This document shows positions 1 through 11,923 of a DNA stretch of 64,000 bases, piece after piece. Within the stretch, counting starts at the first letter, position 1, and each line of letters opens with the position of its first letter. Made by a program: the position numbers and the translations under genes. The DNA is taken from contig ML976711.1 of the NCBI GenBank assembly GCA_010015655.1, forward strand, positions 296,013-360,012, given 5' to 3'. The DNA is from Bimuria novae-zelandiae CBS 107.79. Taxonomy: Eukaryota; Ascomycota; Dothideomycetes; Pleosporales; Didymosphaeriaceae. Below the pieces are notes generated by a model. The model was not told where the DNA came from. It saw nothing but the letters and a program-made list of their open reading frames with translations, and did no database searches.

Positions 1-2413
1 ACGTCCCTAAGGCGTATAAGGATGACGATATATCTATTAAGGAACTTATAATAACACGTTAGCGATGTCTCTACGACGAGGCTAAATCTATAGTAATACT
101 AACACTAACGCTTGTTAGATAATCAACCAAGCTATTAGCGAGGGGTGACACTAATAAACTATTAACCTCTTAATATTAATCTACTTTTAATAACTTTATA
201 GATATATTAGCTTTTTTTAATTAAATAGTAAATTATCTTGCAAGGCGCTACTACGCTTATAACTTTTATCCTACGCCTATATAATAAGACGTTACTAATT
301 AACTAGTTACCAAAATTAAAGGTTACATACCTAACTAACGTAAAAATAACGCTCTATAGCGTTAAAACCTAAGTATCTTATAAGATAACGTAATTATTAT
401 AAAGCGCGTTCGAAAACTAACAAACTTAGGCAATCTATAAACTTACGCTATTTAATTAGAAGCTTAAAACGTCGCTAATTACCTACACACCTTTGCTATA
501 ATAACTATTAATAATAATATAAAGGATAACTTATAAATTTATTAAAACTAGTTACCGCCTGCACTAAAGCATATTAGCTAACTAAAGTTATATTTACACA
601 GCGCTAAGTTTATAAAAGCCGTTAAGCGCAAGTATTAAAAGGTCTAGGGTAAAAATTACTTTTATAAGACCTTAGCGATATATTAAACCGCGCAGGCTAA
701 AGGCGTTAAGGTAATCCTACTTATGTAGGTATTTATATATAAGTTTAATAAGGATAGCTATCTCTATAAGTATAAGGCTTAACTTGTCGCACGCGGGGAC
801 CTGCAAGAGCAGTTTAGCAATACTTACGCTACTACCCTTATAGCCCGCACCTTTTAAGTAATTATTATAATTACTAACTACTTCAGCTTAGAGCTAAAGT
901 AATATAACGTACCTATCGCTTTCCTTAACTCTATGCTTAATTAAAAGCTATACGCTAAGACTCTAAGTATATTTAAGGAAGTAGATAGTAACCTTCTAAA
1001 GGTGCTTTACGCTATCTATAGCTTAAAGGACGCGCTACTCTTATAGTATAACATATTTAGAGTAATAGTTAAGATACTAGGACTTAAGCGCGTTAAAGGC
1101 TTCCTATACCTATACGTTAATAATTAGTTTATACTATTTATATACGTTAATAATATAGTAATAGCGTATTACCCTTCGAACGCTTATCTATATCAAGACT
1201 TTGAAAACAAGCTATACGATTGATTTAGACTCAAGGTAATAAGAGACCTAGCCTAGTTCCTAGGCGTCTAAGTCGTCCGCGATTACCAAAAAAAGAAGAT
1301 CTAGCTTATTTAAGACATATATATTAATAAGATTTAGAAGAAGTACGGCATATAGCAAGTAGGTTATAAGAAGCCTAACTTTCCGCTTAACGTTAACTCT
1401 CTTAACAAGTTAATTAAGGAGACAAATATTTAACGTATAAAGCTATATTAAGAGCTTATTAGCTATTTTGCCTATATTACTTGCTAGACGCGGCCTAACG
1501 TTGCTTGTAGCCACGTTGTCCTTACTTACTATCTTACTAATCTAAGGTAATTACATATTATAGCTATATAACGCGTCTAGCGATACTTGCTTGCAACTTA
1601 ACACTACGCTATTAAAAGTTCCTATAATAACTTAATTACAAAGGTTATCTCTAATAATAATAACTATCGCAATTCTCTATTCTTTAGCGCGTTAGACGCC
1701 TCGTACGTAAATAATATAGAGACACGTTAAAGCTTACAAGGATAATGTTTCTTTCTCTATAGTATAATTATTAACTAGAAGGCGACCGTCTAGCGCACTA
1801 TTACTAAGTCTACTACTAAATTAGAGTTGCTTTTAATCTCCTTTACTAGCTTATAGATAGCAGAGTGGCTTTGCTTCTTTAAAGGTATCTTATTTAACTT
1901 AGGCATAACACCTACTATCTACTATAATAATTAATAAATAGTTAGCATTATTAACAAGGACCTTAATTAACTACATATAAAAGTTTAACACGTTAATATC
2001 TATTAGATGTGGATTCGACAAGAAGTAGAGGCTTAGTAACTTATTATTAAATAGGTCCTTACTAATAAGATGGCCGTAGATAGACTTACTAAAGTCCTCT
2101 TAAAGACTAAACACTAAGAGTTTATTTAATAGCTCTATCTTATTAATATCGCGTAACGCCTCTAGGGCAGCGTTAATAATAATAACAATTTTATATATTT
2201 AGTTACCTAATTAAGTAAGATTCTAGCTTCACCTCTTAATTAACATGAAGCTAAGGGGGTGTGTGACGTTTCAGTATAGAAGCTTGGGCCACCCGTGCGG
2301 CCCGTGCACGTGACTCACGTGATCTATAGTATATAGCTTCATAGAGTAGCTTCTCAATCAAAAAGACGATTGCCTCAACACTCTTTTTTCAACACTCTTT
2401 TTTCGACGCTACA
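1..2413 (+). mobile_element. Copia-type LTR retrotransposon relic (3' part, RIP-mutated)
   Basis: Only the 3' part of the element lies in the window; its 5' end is beyond base 1. The reverse transcriptase entry motif (KFNKDGYLYKYKA, then ARGD) can be read at about 736-800. The catalytic YVDD box reads YVNN at about 1143-1160, both Asp codons having changed to Asn by G-to-A. An RNase H-like end with a D-x-LTK motif is near 2070. Stops interrupt every frame, mostly at former Gln and Trp codons, so the element is dead. A polypurine run (aagctaagggggtg) ends just before the 3' LTR at 2262. The nested Copia at 11715-16923 has the same polypurine run, so the two are related families, but their LTRs differ. 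Confidence 0.85.
2262..2413 (+). repeat. 3' LTR of the Copia relic
   Basis: The LTR starts TGTGACG directly after the polypurine run and ends CGCTACA, 152 bp. It contains two CACGTG-like sites in a GC-rich patch and a doubled 'caacactctttttt' segment. It matches the solo LTR at 53057-53195 (opposite strand) over nearly its whole length. The right boundary is set by that match. Confidence 0.8.
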
Positions 2414-2429
2414 TTAAACCTAATAAAGC

Positions 2430-3960
2430 TTATAAAGTTAGAGGAGAATATAATTATCTAGTATTTTTTTAATCTTACTAAGCAAGAATACCTTAAAATC
2501 TTTACGTAAGTTTAAAATATAGTAGATACTTTACTTACTACGCGTGGCTAGGATAAAGTTAGTAAAATGTAGCTAGTAAACTTTATTAAGCGTATATCTA
2601 AGCTTATAATAAGGTTTAATTATAAGCTAAACTACTTAAGAATACTATATAAAAATCCTACTATTATATTAAAATAGTTTTAACTTGTATAGAATATAAA
2701 GGCAAAGTATGGCATATAGGATAAAGATATATAGAACTTTAATAAGTCTAGTTTTATAATAGACGTAATTTTAATAAGCTAGAAGGCTATTACTAGCTCT
2801 AAGAGGCTTAGGAGGCTAAAGTAAGTATAAGAAGATAATAAAGAGTAAATATTAATAATACTAGGTAGTAATAGCACAGGGTAAAAGATCTTACTCTTTA
2901 TTATCTTCTAGGCAGAAATACACCTTACTAGCTAGTATACTAAAGATAACCTGCCTTCCTAATAGAGAATTATAGTCTTTAAAAATTGTTAAATAATAAA
3001 TAAGCTTAGAGTTACGTAGATTAAGCACTTTAACGCGTGTATAAAGCGCTATATGTGTGGCACACACAGGCTACTTATTATAGATAGCTACAAGAGCTAT
3101 AGCTCTATTACTTTTAAGTAGTATTATAAGGATAATAAAATTATCTATCTTTATATACTATCGCACTTATCGCATATCCTATAGCTACTAGATATAGGTT
3201 ATTTTTTACTACTAAAGAAGCCGTACTTACGCTAATATAAGTAGCTAATATAAAGTTATATTAACTATATTACTAAAACTAAGTTTCTACTCGCGTTTAT
3301 TAATGCGTTTAACGCGTTAATTAATAAAAATAGATTAAAAGAGGCTTTTATAGCGCTAGTATAGTACCTTTTAAATTATAATTAGTATTAAATTAATTAA
3401 ATATATAATTAAAGACCTTACTAGTTCCCTTAATTAAACTTATCCCCTAGTAGTTGTAAACACCGAGTAATACGTATAAGATTAGAGAGTAATTTACTCT
3501 AGTATTAAAGAAATTTTTAAACGCTATCTAAAGCTCCTTAATACTAATAAAGAAAGTGTTATTATTATTTATAAAAAAATACGTAAAAGACAGCGCACGA
3601 GTTTAAGCTAATAAAGGCCTAAATTAAGGAGCTTAAGGAGGCAAATGTAGCTTACACAAAGCGGAAATCACGTAAAAGGACACGTATACAGGCTAGAGGA
3701 ACACTACTTGCTACAGAAGGACTATAGCTAGTAGCTGCAAAAGAGCGTCCTGCGAAGAGGCAGCGCTTACAAGCAGGTAGGGAGGATAGTAGAGAGAGTA
3801 GTACGTAGCGCCAAAGGGTTTATAGTAAGTATAATAAGCTAAGGTATAAGGTGCGAACCTGCTAAGAGGCTAAAAAGCTACCTTCTAAATTAGATATTAC
3901 TCTTAGTAGGTTATTTTTAGATAGTGTTAATAGTAATAGCAACGATTAAGAAGTATAAGT
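2430..3960 (+). mobile_element. Pogo/Fot1-type DNA transposon relic (RIP-mutated)
   Basis: The segment is very AT-rich with stops throughout. Reading through them at about 3160-3240 gives SHLSHIL-x-LLDIGYF, then LKKPYLR, which is the conserved end of the pogo/Fot1 DDE transposase domain (SHLTHLLQPLDVGCF type). A basic C-terminal stretch (KRTRIQARGT) follows at about 3675-3705, as in Fot1-like transposases. I could not fix the terminal inverted repeats, so both ends are approximate. The left end abuts the Copia LTR and the right end abuts a chromovirus fragment. Confidence 0.65.
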
Positions 3961-3989
3961 TAGTATTACTAAGAAAAAGTGCGCAGCTC

Positions 3990-5950
3990 GCTTGGGTGCG
4001 TAGCTCGATTGTGGAATACGCTATACCTTATACTATCTATATCGCGAATAGATAACTAATACCTGGCAAAGCAAGAATAGAATACGAGGTTAAAATAATA
4101 CTTAAGATCTATATGCACTAGAAACTAATTACCCTTAATATTATAAAGGAAGCTAGTTACAACGTAATACTAAAACTATCCTAATTAAGAAAGTATAACC
4201 CTATAATTAATTAAAAATAAAAGAAGCTATCCTTTAAGCGCTATAATTATATATTATAAGTAAAGCCTGTATATTAATGGAATATAATAGTAAATAAGAA
4301 AGCTATTAATAATATAGTCTCGTAACGGATAGTTAAAAAAAATAAGAAATATCCTTACTAGACGCTGGCAGGAATCACCAGGTTATAGAGCGTAAGAAGA
4401 TAGAAAATAGTATAAACTATAAAATTCCTAAATACTATTAAGCATGGAATTACATGTTTACTAAGAGAGAAGGAAAAGCGAACCTTCTTGAATATTAATC
4501 CTAAAATTACGCGATTAACCTAAAAGAAGGAAAAACGTCACCCTTTACACTACTATATAGTAAATCTAAAAAAGAACTCTAGCAGGAAAAGGAATTTATT
4601 AAAATAAATCTTAAAAAAGAATATATTAGACCTTTAAAGTTACTAGCGGCAAGTTCTTTTATATTTATACTAAAAAAGCATAAATAACTAAGGCCCTATA
4701 TAAACTATAGGAAACTTAATAATATAATAATTAAGAATTAATACCTACTACTAAATATCTTAGAACTCTAAGACTAACTCTCGAGAGCAAAGATATTTAT
4801 ACTAATAAATTTATAAAATAGATACTATCTTATATATATTAAGAAAGGTAATAAGTAGAAGACAGCGGTTAGAACACGCTATAAGCTATTTAAATATATA
4901 GTTATGCCCTTTAGACTTACTAATATACTAGTAACCTTTTAGACACTCGTTAACAACGTTTTACGTAATTATTTCAATATATTTGTTATTATATATATAG
5001 ACAATATACTTGTCTTTTCCGAAAACGAATCAGATCACGTACTATACGTATAAATAGTACTAAAAGCACTGGACATGGCATACCTATAAAGTAAGCCAAA
5101 CAAGTGTAAATTCTATATATAAAGACTAAATTTTCTAGGACATATTGTTAGTACAGATAGAATTAAAATAGCACCCGATTAGGTTAAATATATTATGAAC
5201 TAGCTAATACTAAAAACTACGAAGAATTTCTAAGAATTCTTAAGATTATATAGATTTAACTAATAATTTATTAAGGATTACGCAAAGATTATAATGCCAC
5301 TAATAAACTTTACGCAAAAGGATATACTCTTTATATAGATAGTAGAATATAGAATATTATTCTAACTTTTAAAAATAGTATACATTATGCTACCGGTACT
5401 TATCCACTTTCGGGATAGAGAACTACTACGGTTTAAAACAGACGTAAGTAACCTCGCGATAGGCGTATACGGTAGATAAGAAAAGAATAGCAAATAGTAT
5501 CTAATAGTATACTATTTATAAAAGTTTAACGATACAGAAACACGATACAACGTACATAATAAGGAACTCTACGCTATTATAATAGTATTAAAGTACTAGA
5601 GGATCTACGCCCTTAGCTAATTAACGCTAGAGATCTATGTAAATCCCTTAAACTAATAGCTAAACTTAACTAACTCTTCGTGATAACACGAGAGGTATCT
5701 AAGGAACAATAAACAGAGGTTATATAATAATACTATAATAACCCTATATACGGACACCCTGGAATCAGAGAAACAATAGAGCTAATTTAATAAAATTATA
5801 CCTTTAGAAGTATTAAGGAAGCAGTAATAAACTATATCCATAAATACGTAAACTACTAATAAAACAAACACGTAATATATCTTAAATATAGAGAAATACA
5901 AGCTATCTAAATATTGATAGCACTATAAGAAGATATCGCTATAGACTTTA
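3990..5950 (+). mobile_element. Chromovirus (Gypsy) relic, copy A, internal fragment
   Basis: From about 4010 the sequence runs parallel to the element at 8431-20488, for example the 'tcgcgaatagataactaatacc' region against 10976-10997. It covers the end of the protease, the reverse transcriptase (catalytic box YIDNIL near 4998, second Asp lost), RNase H (KTDVSNLAIG near 5438) and the start of integrase. No LTR of its own is visible. It stops abruptly at 5950 inside the integrase, where copy B continues DFVTGLP. Dense stops show it is not functional. Confidence 0.8.
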
Positions 5951-6124
5951 TGTCGCGGGAATTATCCCTTGTAGGTACCCTGATCGGAAGGATCAGGTGG
6001 AACGGGCAAACATAACACCGAATGCTTGGTATAAATACTATTCTTACAGTAACTTTTCATATGTTACTGATCAATCAATTCGATCTCCGAACTATATACT
6101 ATCCAGCTCGTTTTATCCTCCACA
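5951..6124 (+). repeat. Possible solo or truncated LTR
   Basis: A 174-bp segment of normal base composition begins TGTCGCG and ends CTCCACA, with a TATA-like box (ggtataaatac) near 6029. It interrupts the chromovirus fragment exactly at 5950. No matching target duplication is visible on the right, so the right end and the LTR identity are uncertain. Confidence 0.35.
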
Positions 6125-6663
6125 ACTATACTCTACTATTTTAGTTATAGCTATTAATTTAGTTTTAAATATTAGTTTTAGCTTTAGCTTAAGCTTACGC
6201 TCTTTAGGAATATATAAAATAATTTTTATAAATAATAAAGGGGTAAATAAAGTAGTACTATAAAAGGAGGTTATTGTAGCGTAAAAAGCTAGTAGTAAGA
6301 AATATAAAAGTAGCATCCTTTATAAGTAGATAGTTATTTTATATATTATAGCTAATGCTATCCCTTAAGCAGGGAGGGGTTATATAAATATAATATTTAT
6401 CTTAGAAATAGTTATAGCAGATAGAGCGACTAGTATATTAGCGTCTTATAAAATAATAATCTTAAAGTCTATTAATATTAGGGGTTTTAAAAATAATAGC
6501 GGGTTACTCTTTTAAGTAGTATAAATAGTCTTATTGTATTAAAAGTTAGCTTAGTTTATATAATAATTAGTTAGTGAATAGCTATAACTTAGTTATTAAT
6601 ATTATTTAGTAGTTTAGGAGCCTATATTTTTAAATAAAGCTACTAATAGTTAGCTACTTCTTC
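6125..6663. other. AT-rich RIP-type sequence, no gene
   Basis: Low-complexity AT-rich sequence rich in TA steps. I see no recognisable protein motif, LTR end or inverted repeat. Probably decayed transposon. Confidence 0.5.
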
Positions 6664-8197
6664 GAAATTTCACCATACCCTTACGTTGGACAGGTCTGGT
6701 TCCGGATGGCGCCTAAATGGGCGAGTGCCGCTGACGTGGCCTTTTGCTGTCTGGTGATTGATCTGTGGGTCTTCTTCCACTTCTCACGGCACGCCCTGCG
6801 CCATTTCCAAGCTTTTAGCTGCTGGATTCCAGGCATTAGTCCCTCGCTAGCTGCATGAAGATGTTATAGCAACGCCGTATGCCTTATGCGGGGCGGAGGA
6901 TCCGATGGCGCTAACGTGGAAGGGCGGCTTGAATGAATGTATTATGCAGGTGAACGGCCGCATCACCGCCAAGGAATAAGAGCCAGGAGTTGGGACGCGG
7001 TAACGGAGTAAAGGATTGGCCCAGCGTATATGATTGTGGGCGCGGGTGTACCGTCGGCGTATCGAAGCTGAGATAATGGCGTGAGAGCTATGCATTCGTT
7101 CGCTCAAAATGGAAGTAGAGAAGGGGGCAGTATATGCCATCGGCGAGTCCGGAGCAGTGAAGGGGATTTGCGGAAGCTTGTAAGTAGGGATGGCTATACA
7201 GCGGGTGGCGAGGTTCGCCCTGCAACCGTACGGCCTGACTCGAAATGGGCGAGAGGATCCAGCCTCGGCAGCTGGAAGCGCCGGAAATCTGGGCGGGATA
7301 GACGGCTCAGTGGCGTTTCACTGCAACGTTACTTCCACGGTAGACACTTCATGAGAAACAAGGCATCCCGAGACCATGCGGGACGAAAATATTGCCTCAG
7401 GCAAGTGGCCGACCGCGTCACCATCGAGGCATCCCGTCCGAGCGTGACATGGGATATCGAAGTGGATTGGTGGAGCGTCCTCGACCAAAGGAACAGGGTG
7501 AGGCGGAGTAATCTAAGCTGAGGCAGCGGCACGAAGAGCATGCAGTCTGCCTTCCACTAAGTCATGCGTGACGCAGTGCGTTGCAGAAGCGCCAATATCT
7601 CGGCAATATAGAGGAAAAAGGAGGTGGCCAGGATTCAGGGCTCATCAGCCACCGAGGTGCTAGAACGTGCCATGGAAAGGGAGTCCATCCTTCCCTCAAC
7701 CGTAGCGGGAGTAAAAGCTGAGGCGAGGAGAGGTTGGCTTGAGGGGAAGGGAGGGAGGCGTCTCGCTCGTGGATCAGTTGTTGGTAGAAGCCCAAAGGTA
7801 CGTTGTCCAGCTGCAGGACCTTAGCGTGTGCGAAAGCATAAAACGTACCGGCCCGTAACAGGAGAGGAAATGGACGGCGTCGACGGAGTAGTAACAGCGA
7901 AAAGAGTATCGGGCACCGAAGGTAAGGCAGCTCTGACTCTGCCGATAGGGCGACTAGGTTTGAGAAAAAGCCTCATGAGAGAAGGGGCGGTTGGCGCCGA
8001 CGGGTTGGGGGGAGAGGGGCCTTCGGATGAAGGGATGAGAGTAGAGTGAAAAAGAAGGAAAATAACGGCGGGAGAGAGAGGATTTTATGATGGGACGTCG
8101 AGGTCGGTTGCCCGTTCAGGTGTAGCGCGGAATCGCAAGCGAGGCCCGGATTGCCCGAACGGGGTGCATCCATTTCCCGATGCAGGCTTGCCGTCTG
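6664..8197. other. GC-normal island between RIP blocks, no recognised gene
   Basis: Composition changes sharply to normal GC at about 6664 and back to AT-rich at about 8197. Open frames of up to 146 codons exist on both strands (for example 7081-7521), but none has recognisable motifs or a plausible exon structure. The plus strand of 7600-8090 is strikingly purine-rich (GGAGAGGAA-like runs). It could be a relic that escaped RIP, an unrecognised non-autonomous element, or unique DNA trapped between insertions. Confidence 0.4.
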
Positions 8198-8430
8198 AAT
8201 TTTTACTTTAATAAATAATTTATCTTTATATAGGTATCTTATAGTATTACTATAGCTACTTTTTCTTTTAATATAATCGCCTCTTCTAATTGCTCTAGGT
8301 AATTAAACTTAAAGTTAATTTAAAAAAAAATAAAAACTATTGATTCTACCAGCTTATACTTCGCGATACTATTTTAATAATAATTCCTATACTAAACTTT
8401 TAAGGATAATATTTTACAGGTTAGACCCTT
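8198..8430. other. AT-rich target DNA left of the chromovirus
   Basis: Decayed AT-rich sequence ending in CCCTT (8426-8430). The same five bases recur at 20489-20493 after the chromovirus, so this block and the sequence from 20494 onward were one piece before the insertion. Confidence 0.6.
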
Positions 8431-8888
8431 TGTTAGGATCTGAACATGTATGGAACGCGGAGGATTAATGGGCCTTAGTAGAAGTGACACTTGGCGGGGT
8501 CGCGTAACCGAGGTCACGTGATGTACCATCCAGCCAAGACATACTATCCTGCTAAGATTGTGGAAGGTGTACCATCCACGGACGGCGCGACCATCCATCG
8601 GAATCTAGGGACAGTAGAAAGAGAGATAGACGGTAAGGTTTACCCCTCTTATATATAAACCTACACGAATACCCTTAAGGCATTCGTGTTTAACCTGTTT
8701 ATTAATCTATTATTTAGATCTAAATAAGTAACCTTGTCAATTTAATTATACTATACACACCTTTAATACTAACGCCCTTAGTAATAGGCGTAAGCTATCA
8801 CTATAACCCTTTCCTATCCTACTAGTACTCCTGCCCGAGAACTAACCTTAGCCTATTTAAGACCAGCTATCCTAGATGGAACCTAACA
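8431..8888 (+). repeat. 5' LTR of the chromovirus
   Basis: 458 bp, TGTTAGG to CCTAACA, with a TATA-like stretch (cttatatataaac) near 8650. It pairs with 20031-20488, and the differences I noticed are mostly transitions. Confidence 0.93.
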
Positions 8889-8935
8889 TCTTAAACACCT
8901 TTAATATAAGTACTACTAGGACCCCTACCTCTTCT

Positions 8936-11714
8936 ATGGCTTCGGACAACCACGTTACCCCTATAGGGGATGGCAAGAATAAGGCACATAAACCTAACTT
9001 GTATAATGGTAATCGTACTCTCCTTAACACCTAGCTTTTGCAGCTAGACCTCTACTTCTTTAACTAAAACTAAGATCTTAAAGATAAGAAGAAGGTTATC
9101 TTTGCTATAACCTACATGCAAGGAAGCGCTAAAGAATAAATCTATCCCTACCTAGTTAAGTATTTAGACATAGATCACGACAACGAGAACAAGGAGTACA
9201 TTAATAGACACGCTAACGCGATTAACATTATTAAAGACTACGATAACTTTAAGATATGCCTTTAATAAATATTTAGGATCGCTAATAAGATAGCTATTGC
9301 TAAACGTGCGATCTAAATAGTTCGCTAACACTAATCTATAGCTAAATACACAGCCGAGTTTCGCAAGTACGCCATACAACTCGACTAGAAGGATAAATTT
9401 CTTAAAATAATATATAAATAAGGCCTTAAACGCAATATGCGTAAAAAACTCCTACGCAGCGGCGTAAAAATAGAGACCTTAGAAGAATTATACGAAGAGA
9501 CTATCTATATTAATAGGGAATAGTTCGCCTTGCAAGAAGAATTCCGCAGGAATCCAAGGAACGCCAGTTTTAGACAATAGGCACCTGTAGTCTACAAGGC
9601 GCTATTAAAAACACCTTAACGCTAGTAACGCAACTATTACGGGCCCTAACCTATAAAAGATATCTAGTTTAACAACCTAAAAAAGGGAATAGGAAAGGTC
9701 ACAGGCTTCTAAAAGCCTAACTAACGTATCTTAGATAGAACCCGACGACAGGGGACCGAGACACGTAAATATTTTATATATGGCAAACTAGGCTACATAG
9801 CTAGGAACTGCAGATCTAAGAATAAGATTACTAGGTAACTAAACGTACTAACTATTAACTAAGAAATAACTGACGAAGAATGGTAAGTAATAAACGCTAT
9901 TAAACAAGTTAATATCCACGACGAAGAATTAGAACAATTAGAGTTACCTAACTTACGACTCTACGAGGATGCATATAAAGGTTTAGATAAGAAAGAGAAG
10001 GAGCTAACACCTCGATCTTTTACACCTTACCCTAGCTAGAGCAAACCTGTTACTAGTAAGACAACGAATGTTTTTAACTTCTTGGAAAGACACTAACTAA
10101 AGGAAGGAGACTTCGGGTTTATAGTAATAGAATAATAAGACTATATAGTCGCATTTCACCACGCCTACTAACCTGATCTGGTTAGTAAGGCAGCACGTGA
10201 AATGGTAGACTATCGCTATGCCCACGAAGACCCTAAAAAGAAGTACCTAAATAAAAACCCGAACTACGAACCATAGTACGACCTGGACCACCGCAACCCT
10301 ACGCACGAGACTATATAATAGACCCTCTATAGAGAAGATTAATGTACCCCTTATTACTAAGCTAAGGAATACAGCTACTTTCCTCAAATATACTAATAAT
10401 ATAGATAGGAGTGGTTTAACTGCCCTATTGACCATTGCGACGTTTACCTCTAGGATAAACGTAAAACGCGATACTTTTTACACCTTAACTAAGCACTAAA
10501 CTAAGTACTATTACTACTAGTTAATAGAAAATACGCGTTAGATAAATGGCAAACATGCTTGCACCTTAACTATAAGGAACACAAGGAGCAAAAAGAAAAG
10601 TATAGGTTTAATTACGTACTAGAAGGGACTATGACCCTTAGGATTAAAACAGTAATAAAGGAAGAAGACGGTGAAGCTATTCTAGAAAAGGCCTAGCAGT
10701 AGCCTTAAGAAAAAAAGAAGAAAGGACACCTCGAACCTATAGAGCCAGTCACGAAGAAAATGTCTTTTTTAGACCTAGGCTTAGGCGAGAAAACGCCTTC
10801 AAGGAACTAAATGCCACGAATAGTTAGGCATTAATTAAGCTACCAATACAGCTTAAAGAAACATAAATAAAAGCCATGCTGGACTCAGGAGCACAGGAAA
10901 GCTATGTATTAAGAAAAGCACTCGATAGAGCGGGACTCTATAAGCGCAAGAAGGCCATACCCTATGCTATCCATGTCGCGAATGGATAACTAATGCCTGG
11001 CAAAGCAACTATTAAATACGAGGTCGAAACCACCCTCACGATCTATAGACACTAGGAATTAATTACCCTCGATATTATCGAAGAAGCTAATCACGACGTA
11101 ATTTTAGGATTACCCTAGTTAAGGAAGCATAACCCTATAGTTAACTAGGAAAAGAAAGAGCTATTCTTTAAGCGCTGCAACTATACATTGCAAGCAAAGC
11201 CTACGCATTAATAGAGCATAATAGTAGATAAGAGAGCTATTAATAATATAGTCTCGCGACCGGAAGTCGATAAACACAAAACTAACTTAGCAAACGCTAG
11301 CAGGAACTACTAAGTTATAAAGCGTAAGCACGAAGAGAACAGCACACCTTTTAATATCCTTAATAAATATAAGGAATGGAGTTATTTGTTTTAGGAAGAG
11401 AAAGGAGCTAACGCCCTTCTTAAGTATATACACTAAAATTATCGTATTATTCTCGAAGAGGGAAAGACGCCACCCTTTAGACCACTATATAGACAAAGCG
11501 TAAAAGAACTCTAATAGACACGCGAATTCTTAAAGAAAGCCCTTAAAAGGTAATAGATACGCAAGTTAGAATCGCTAGTAGTATTACCCCTAATATTTAT
11601 TATAAAGAAGGATGGAACACAACGTCCATGCATTAACTATAAAAGGCTGAATAATATAACGATTAAGAATAGATACCTACTACTAAACATATAAGAATCT
11701 CGAGACAGGCTAGG
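8936..11714 (+). pseudogene. Chromovirus gag-pol, 5' part (gag, protease, start of RT)
   Basis: An ATG at 8936 opens MASDNHVTPIGDG and a gag-like frame broken by many TAG/TAA codons. The nucleocapsid zinc knuckle near 9765-9830 reads KYFIYGKLGYIARNC, where the CCHC cysteines are mostly Tyr. The aspartic protease core LDSGAQESYV is at about 10876-10910. The reverse transcriptase begins near 11570 (IIKKDGTQRP at about 11600) and breaks off at 11714, where the Copia element is inserted. Non-coding today; reading frames were followed through the stops. Confidence 0.85.
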
Positions 11715-11890
11715 TGTTAGATAAAAAGCATATCAAGTTCGGAGGATCAGGGGTAGCCCGAAAAAGGCCGGGGATTAACCGAGAACACATAGAACCTGCC
11801 GAGGGAACCCCGTAGACAGGCAGAACAGCCTAATACATTAATTTAACCCCCTAAATTATTAGGACATCTATTAAGACGTGATATTTAACA
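11715..11890 (+). repeat. 5' LTR of the nested Copia
   Basis: 176 bp, TGTTAGATAAA to TATTTAACA, flanked on the left by CTAGG. Differs from the 3' copy by transitions such as aggatc/aggatt and acagcc/acaacc. Confidence 0.93.
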
Positions 11891-11923
11891 ATTAAGAGTC
11901 TCACTGCCTTAACAAGAGCGAAA

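Noticed and set aside
7081..7521. 146-codon frame in the GC island
   Set aside because: No motif, biased composition and overlapping frames of similar length; probably chance.
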